Source: Zoroaster sp. YZ-2022
Lineage: Eukaryota > Echinodermata > Asteroidea > Forcipulatida > Zoroasteridae
DNA length: 64,000 nt
Direction of reading: 5' to 3'
NCBI GenBank assembly: GCA_029582265.1
Contig: CM055819.1
Location: 30,109,164 to 30,173,163, forward strand
Shown here piece by piece: positions 59,801 through 64,000 of the stretch. Both the position numbers and the translations under genes were made by a program. The notes under the pieces were generated by a model. It was not told the DNA's origin. It did not search any database and worked only from the letters and a program-made list of their open reading frames with translations. Numbering within the stretch: the stretch's first letter is position 1; each line of letters starts with the position of its first letter.

Positions 59801-60540
59801 AACACTTTTTAAGTAATATTTATTATAAGTTTGTTGGATTTACTTTTTGCTTCGACTGTGTTTGTGTGTGGTTTACGTGTTGGGAACGTTCACTAAGGCT
59901 CTCATGTATTTGAATTGACCAGAAAAGGAATGATAACGCCGACGTCTTCTAATGACTCATGTGAAGGACTGATTGCTGAACATGAATGGAATTGGCCGGC
60001 AGCTTATTATAAACATCGGTTTTTCTATGGCATAATTAATTCGAGCAAAACTTGACTATTTTCTCGAATAAAATGGTCACTCTATGCTGGTTGATAAGAT
60101 TATCCTCGATCGTCAGATGAAGTATCCGGTTACTTGCCATAATCGCATGTTATGATCGAAAGAATAAGTTGTGGCATTTCTCGTTGGAAGTAACTGTATC
60201 TTATGAACTTTTGAATGTTCTCATGTAAGCCCCTTATTCAATGCAATTCAATCTTTTATTATCACTTGATCACAACATGTAGACCCTTTTCATAAATTAA
60301 TTGTAAAATTATTGAAAAGAGGTAACCTAAAGGCTAAATGATAATTTGCAGACGGAGTGCTAGTGCATGAGGGCCGCCCCACTAATCACGTGCAGTTCAG
60401 TGAGAAATAGAAACGAGGTCATGCAGACCAAGTACAGACGACGGCGGAATGAATTAAAGTGGGGACAAAATTAGCGAGCGAAGCCAGGGTGTATTAAAAG
60501 TAATTTTATTGAGTTCATTGGGAAACACAAATGATGGTTA
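56871..60540 (+). repeat. Distal upstream flank of copy 6
   Basis: Resumes unit sequence at aatttcgtctgtttctgggg, matching 27233 onward. At 57069-57096 catggaggaaga-aagc-tcttcctccatg forms a 12-bp hairpin where units 4 and 5 have a different one. It carries the SINE-like head (57370-57432), an A run near 57439-57455, small insertions near 57657-57705 and 57777-57912, the TIR/tRNA-like element (57974-58245), a TTTG tract (58545-58605), an ~80-bp insertion near 58979-59065 and the flank repeat (59300-60095). No gene is supported. Confidence 0.5.
58756..58870 (-). mobile_element. 115-bp retroposon with 10-bp target duplication
   Basis: The insert is bounded by tgtgagttcc at 58746-58755 and 58871-58880; copies 4 and 5 have a single tgtgagttcc with no insert. 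On the minus strand it ends acgaaagaagaagaa, a simple-repeat tail typical of LINE-mobilised SINEs or truncated LINEs. Family not identified. Confidence 0.7.
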
Positions 60541-62071
60541 TAAAATGAAACGAATAATTTTATGATTGTTACTAAATCACAATGTACAACACATGAACAG
60601 AACCTTTCGGAAATTGCCGTAATAGCCACTGAAAAACACGGACGATACATATTTAATTAGAGGAAGGAAAACTAAATAGGCTAATAGTGGTGGCGCCCTT
60701 ATTTCAAGTTCAAGGTGCACAAAGAATATATAGGCCTATACGTACGTGTTGAAGATCCGGGGATGATGGAAAATGAAAATGTTACGAATTTTACCCTTTT
60801 CTTTTGATAATATTAGCGCACTCTATTTCATCTCTTTCACTGTTTGCTTATGATGCAATTTCTAGTTCTCTAATTCCCAGGGTTTGTTTTACTTTGTCTC
60901 GGACCCTCGATTGTCCGCTATGAATATGCAATCCTTACAAGGACGCTACTTTTGCTCATGCATATCCAGCGCCAACGCAATGCATAAAGCAACGCCAGCA
61001 AGAGCCTTGCATGCGTTCCACTCCCTCCCACCACGTGTCTTGGAGCCCATCCTTTGGACTTGTCTGTTTTTGCATACTTCCTTGCTCGGAGTCCACCCAC
61101 GCATACCGAACGCGGTTCGTGGGTGATGAAGCATGGCCAAACAGTCACCGTGACTGACCTGCTCAATCATTAATTAGCCTTGGTCCGTGTGCTGTGCTCC
61201 ATTGCACAACTGCTGCTGCTCCCCCTCATGTAATGACCTAGCATCCTCAGTAAGCGTTACCACTCCCCCCCCCCCCCCTACCCCCCTTGAACACACCCTC
61301 CTTTCTAAGTTGTCACTCACTTTACTTTCGTCAAATACATTTCCTTATATGGAACAAGGACCTATTGTATAACCTGATTTTGCAGACGTTCCTACCCCGG
61401 ACGCGGAAGGCAAGCTTTATTGGCCAAGACGCTAAACTATAGTTTAATGTTTTATTCATTCCTAGGACCCAGATTCCTATATATAAACCCAGAGATTTCC
61501 TTCTCTCAGGAAAGTGCGGTTCCGAATAATATCTTTAGTGCGATTCGATCCATAACAGTGCGATGTAGGCCTACCGAACTATGACTGTGGTCTGATCGTC
61601 TGATACACACTCTGGCCCCGACCAGACAACCCGTGTAGTCAAGCCCTGGTGGTCCCCGTCGTCGAGACTGACACTGAGCCGTCCGTCTCTCGGTGTAGCA
61701 GTGCCCGTACCATATACCGAGTTGACAAGCCGCATGAACGATGGTCCCACTGACTGTATCCGATCCCTTTTATAGTTGTCTCTCGGACACACCATTCGGT
61801 ACTCGTACATGTACGGTACAAGTGTCATGTACGGTATAAGTATAAAGTCTAATGTGAACTATTGTAATGTACCCGAATTACGCTATCACTCGGTCTTTCA
61901 TACATGTTATTAGTGCCTGTTATCGGAACTAGTGAGAATGTTAATAAACCAACCCCATTTGATTGTCACAACAAAGTTTGTGTCCGTCCATTTTGGACGA
62001 TTCAATTTGCGCAGTAGTTTTGTATTCATAGTGGTGGGTTTTTTTTATAATAAAGCGAGACTGAAGTAGTA

Positions 62072-62175
62072 GTCTGAATGCCTCTTCCGTTCAGTCTCCT
62101 ATTTTTAGAATAATTAGATAATTATTCTAAAACAAACTCGCAAAAAATATCACTGAACGGAAGAGGCATTCAGAC
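62072..62175. repeat. Palindromic MITE-like element upstream of copy 6
   Basis: Arms gtctgaatgcctcttccgtt and aacggaagaggcattcagac; the inner part is tagaataattagataatta. Confidence 0.7.
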
Positions 62176-62185
62176 GTCGTACGGC

Positions 62186-62653
62186 CAGTGGCGTAAATAT
62201 AGACAGTGCAGGCAGTGCGGCTGCACTGGGGCCCGTGGGGTGGTAGGGCCCGGAGAGAGCAGGCCATTCGACATTGTGTTGCAGAGAACGGGCCCCTGCA
62301 CGCACTTCGAATCGCCACCTTGGAAGTACGTCTGTGTTCAAAGAACTGACTTAAAATGTAAGAGATGCCATTTGCTATATATGTCCTCGAAAAGGCAAAC
62401 CCATGTCGGTCATATAGTTGGTTGATTAGTTGACTTGATTGACCCTCTGTTTACGTTAGCGTGTCAGAGCGCTATCCATGGTTCTGATAGCGCAATAGCC
62501 TAAGTAACTAATTCGACTGTAAAATCCAACACATTGTTGGTAAAATATATAGGCCTACGGTGCGTGTGCGTGTGCGTGTGCGCGTGTGCGTATGTGCTTC
62601 TTAACTAGTAACTAGCGTGCACTTGGGCCCGTCGTAACTACGCTACGCCACTA
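62186..62653. mobile_element. Short non-autonomous hAT element with 8-bp target duplication
   Basis: Ends cagtggcgta and tacgccacta are inverted with one mismatch. The duplication cgtacggc is present at 62178-62185 and 62654-62661. Copies 4 and 5 show the empty site gtcgtacggcggcgtg. A GT-rich run lies near 62562-62592. The 468 bp contain no convincing ORF. Confidence 0.9.
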
Positions 62654-62856
62654 CGTACGGCGGTGTGAAAGGTTTTGAATTTGTTAGTGATTGCTGCTCT
62701 CTTCAAAGTCTTCAAATATCAATATTGCAATTATGCAGTTAACTTGATTTTGGGGCAATGACAGAAAAGCAAAGTAATACTAGTTGATAATCCATTTATT
62801 TTCTATTTGTGTTTCCTATATTGCAGGCTACAGTGGTGTAAATAAGATTAAGCACA

Positions 62857-64000
62857 ATGGCAGAAATGACGTAAGTTATTTGTTGACATCTCATGATTGT
62901 GTATTAGCTTTTTTTCTTATTTTGGTTACAAAGTAGGGCAATTTTAAGTTTATAAGACTTAGAGGTTAATGAAACGAAAGTGCTGCTTAGGATTGTTGAC
63001 AATTCATGATCAATGACGTAATTCATGTTATCACGGCATCAAAGCCAATGCTGTGGTTACTCTCTGGATGGCTCTTTTCAAAAATTTAATCAAATCAAAT
63101 CTGCAGTAAAAGAAATCAAGATATTACCTGTACATTAAACAACCAACCCGTGACAAGTTCAGCTTAATCAGTACACGTGGATATATTAATTTTCAAACCT
63201 TCAGCCAACGGAAGTCTTACGACTAAGTCTTAAATTCGTGTACTAAAAGTTATGAGAAATTATTTCACTTAAAAATTACAGCAACTTGGACAAACTATTT
63301 TCATGGCTGATTGATACTACCATCAGCTTTATACCAAGCAAGATTTACTATTTTTTTTTAAATTGGCAACCAATAACTTTCTCAACTGCAGTAAATATCT
63401 GAAGGAGATGGGATCTTGGATCCAGGTTATGGTGATGGGAACGATGGACTACCTGAAAGTCAAGGAATGTAGTCGGGCTCTCATGACCTTCGCCAAAGAG
63501 CAACCTGTTAAAGCAATTCTGATTGGTGTTCTCCTAGCAACAAGCTTTCTACCAGCTGTGGTGTTCATGTCATTTGTGACCACGTTTCTCGTCGTTGGAT
63601 TTCTCACTCTGCTGATTATTGAAGGTATCGTTTTGAACCAAGCATTTACATTCTGTACCGCCAATATATTTATTAACGATTCATATTATTTGACAGTTAC
63701 CATGGCAACATTACTGGCAATCTCATTTTGCCTATACTTCTCGAAATTGCTTGTGAATTAAATGAGTCACTATTTTCATTAAGAGTTTGTCGCTTTGACC
63801 AGTAGTGGCACAGAATGTTTACAAAAGTCATTATAATAATAATACATAATTCTTATGAAGCACATATATCCTAGCGACTAGCTCAAGGCGCTGTAAAAAT
63901 GAAAAGAAAACTCTTCAGAGATCTAAACAATTCAGTTTTAAGCTGTTGACTATGAAGAGGATTGGTGGATTTGCATGGGGAGGTTGTTCCATAGTCTAGG
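62857..64000 (+). CDS. LDAF1-like: LDAF1/promethin-like membrane protein, copy 6 (partial, exon 3 outside window)
   Basis: Coding exons 62857-62870 and 63392-63624 are present; the window ends in intron 2 before exon 3. It reads KYLKEMGSWIQVMVMGTMDY, then ECSRALMTF, LPAVVFMSF and LTLLIIE. It shares ECS and LPAV with copies 4 and 5, but keeps LTLL and lacks the ~27-bp intron 2 insertion of those two, placing it as their sister. Donor gaag/gtatcg is intact. Whether it has the long or short C-terminus cannot be seen. Confidence 0.68.
63830..64000 (-). repeat. LINE 3'-end relic in intron 2 of copy 6 (cut by window end)
   Basis: Shows aattcttatgaagcacata and ctcaaggcgctgtaaaaatg on the plus strand, the start of the same antisense LINE tail as in the other copies. 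Confidence 0.5.

Larger units (their letters stand above)
60541..62856 (+). promoter_or_regulatory. Proximal upstream region of copy 6
   Basis: Matches 30541-32400. It holds a C-rich run near 61264-61280, the outward TATAAAAG at 61767-61774, the possible solo LTR at 61853-62013, the palindromic element at 62072-62175 and the hAT insert. The acceptor ttgcag ends at 62826, giving 5' UTR from 62827. The gene-facing TATA-like string is near 61480. Confidence 0.4.

Overview
This is eukaryotic, animal-type genomic DNA. Genes are split by GT-AG introns, flanks are AT-rich, and there are transposon relics, palindromic elements, homopolymers and microsatellites. No rRNA, CRISPR, bacterial operon or phage signal was seen. 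The DIRS retrotransposon, several hAT elements, LINE 3' ends, a Helentron-like element and the recurring taggccta motif suggest an invertebrate, perhaps an echinoderm or hemichordate. That taxonomic guess cannot be proved from the sequence alone.

The only convincing host genes are six copies of one small three-coding-exon gene: copy 1 (+, 1326-3030), copy 2 (-, 11958-13653), copy 3 (-, 21193-22760), copy 4 (+, 32401-35010), copy 5 (+, 43369-45784) and copy 6 (+, from 62857, cut by the window end). Each encodes a 158-170 aa, very hydrophobic protein. Its pattern matches promethin/LDAF1 (TMEM159), the lipid-droplet assembly factor that partners seipin in the ER. Coding exons are 14 nt, 230-233 nt and 233-266 nt, with the same intron phases in every copy.

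Each gene sits in a duplicated unit of roughly 11-12 kb. A unit holds a distal flank with a (TTTG)n tract and tRNA-like pieces, a ~0.75 kb repeat, a ~1 kb proximal upstream region ending in a palindromic element, the gene, and ~3.5-5 kb of downstream flank. Copies 1 and 2 are convergent, as arms of a ~6.4 kb inverted repeat. Copies 2 and 3 are in tandem on the minus strand. Copies 3 and 4 are divergent, with ~8.3 kb inverted arms. Copies 4, 5 and 6 are in tandem on the plus strand. Shared changes split the genes into 1-3 (early stop removing an 11-residue acidic tail) and 4-6 (a 163-bp upstream insertion; long tail in 4 and 5).

Younger insertions break individual units, and the sister copies serve as natural empty sites. 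They are a hAT relic with an 8-bp duplication (23830-25103); a Helentron-like element in intron 1 of copy 4 (32880-33732); a TIR element in intron 2 of copy 5 (44769-45421); a full-length but degenerate DIRS-type tyrosine-recombinase retrotransposon (50306-56870) carrying a nested hAT (53062-54424); a small retroposon (58756-58870); and a short hAT (62186-62653). A ~0.7 kb TIR element (18052-18732) separates units 2 and 3. The window is best read as a recently expanded, structurally unstable LDAF1-like cluster.
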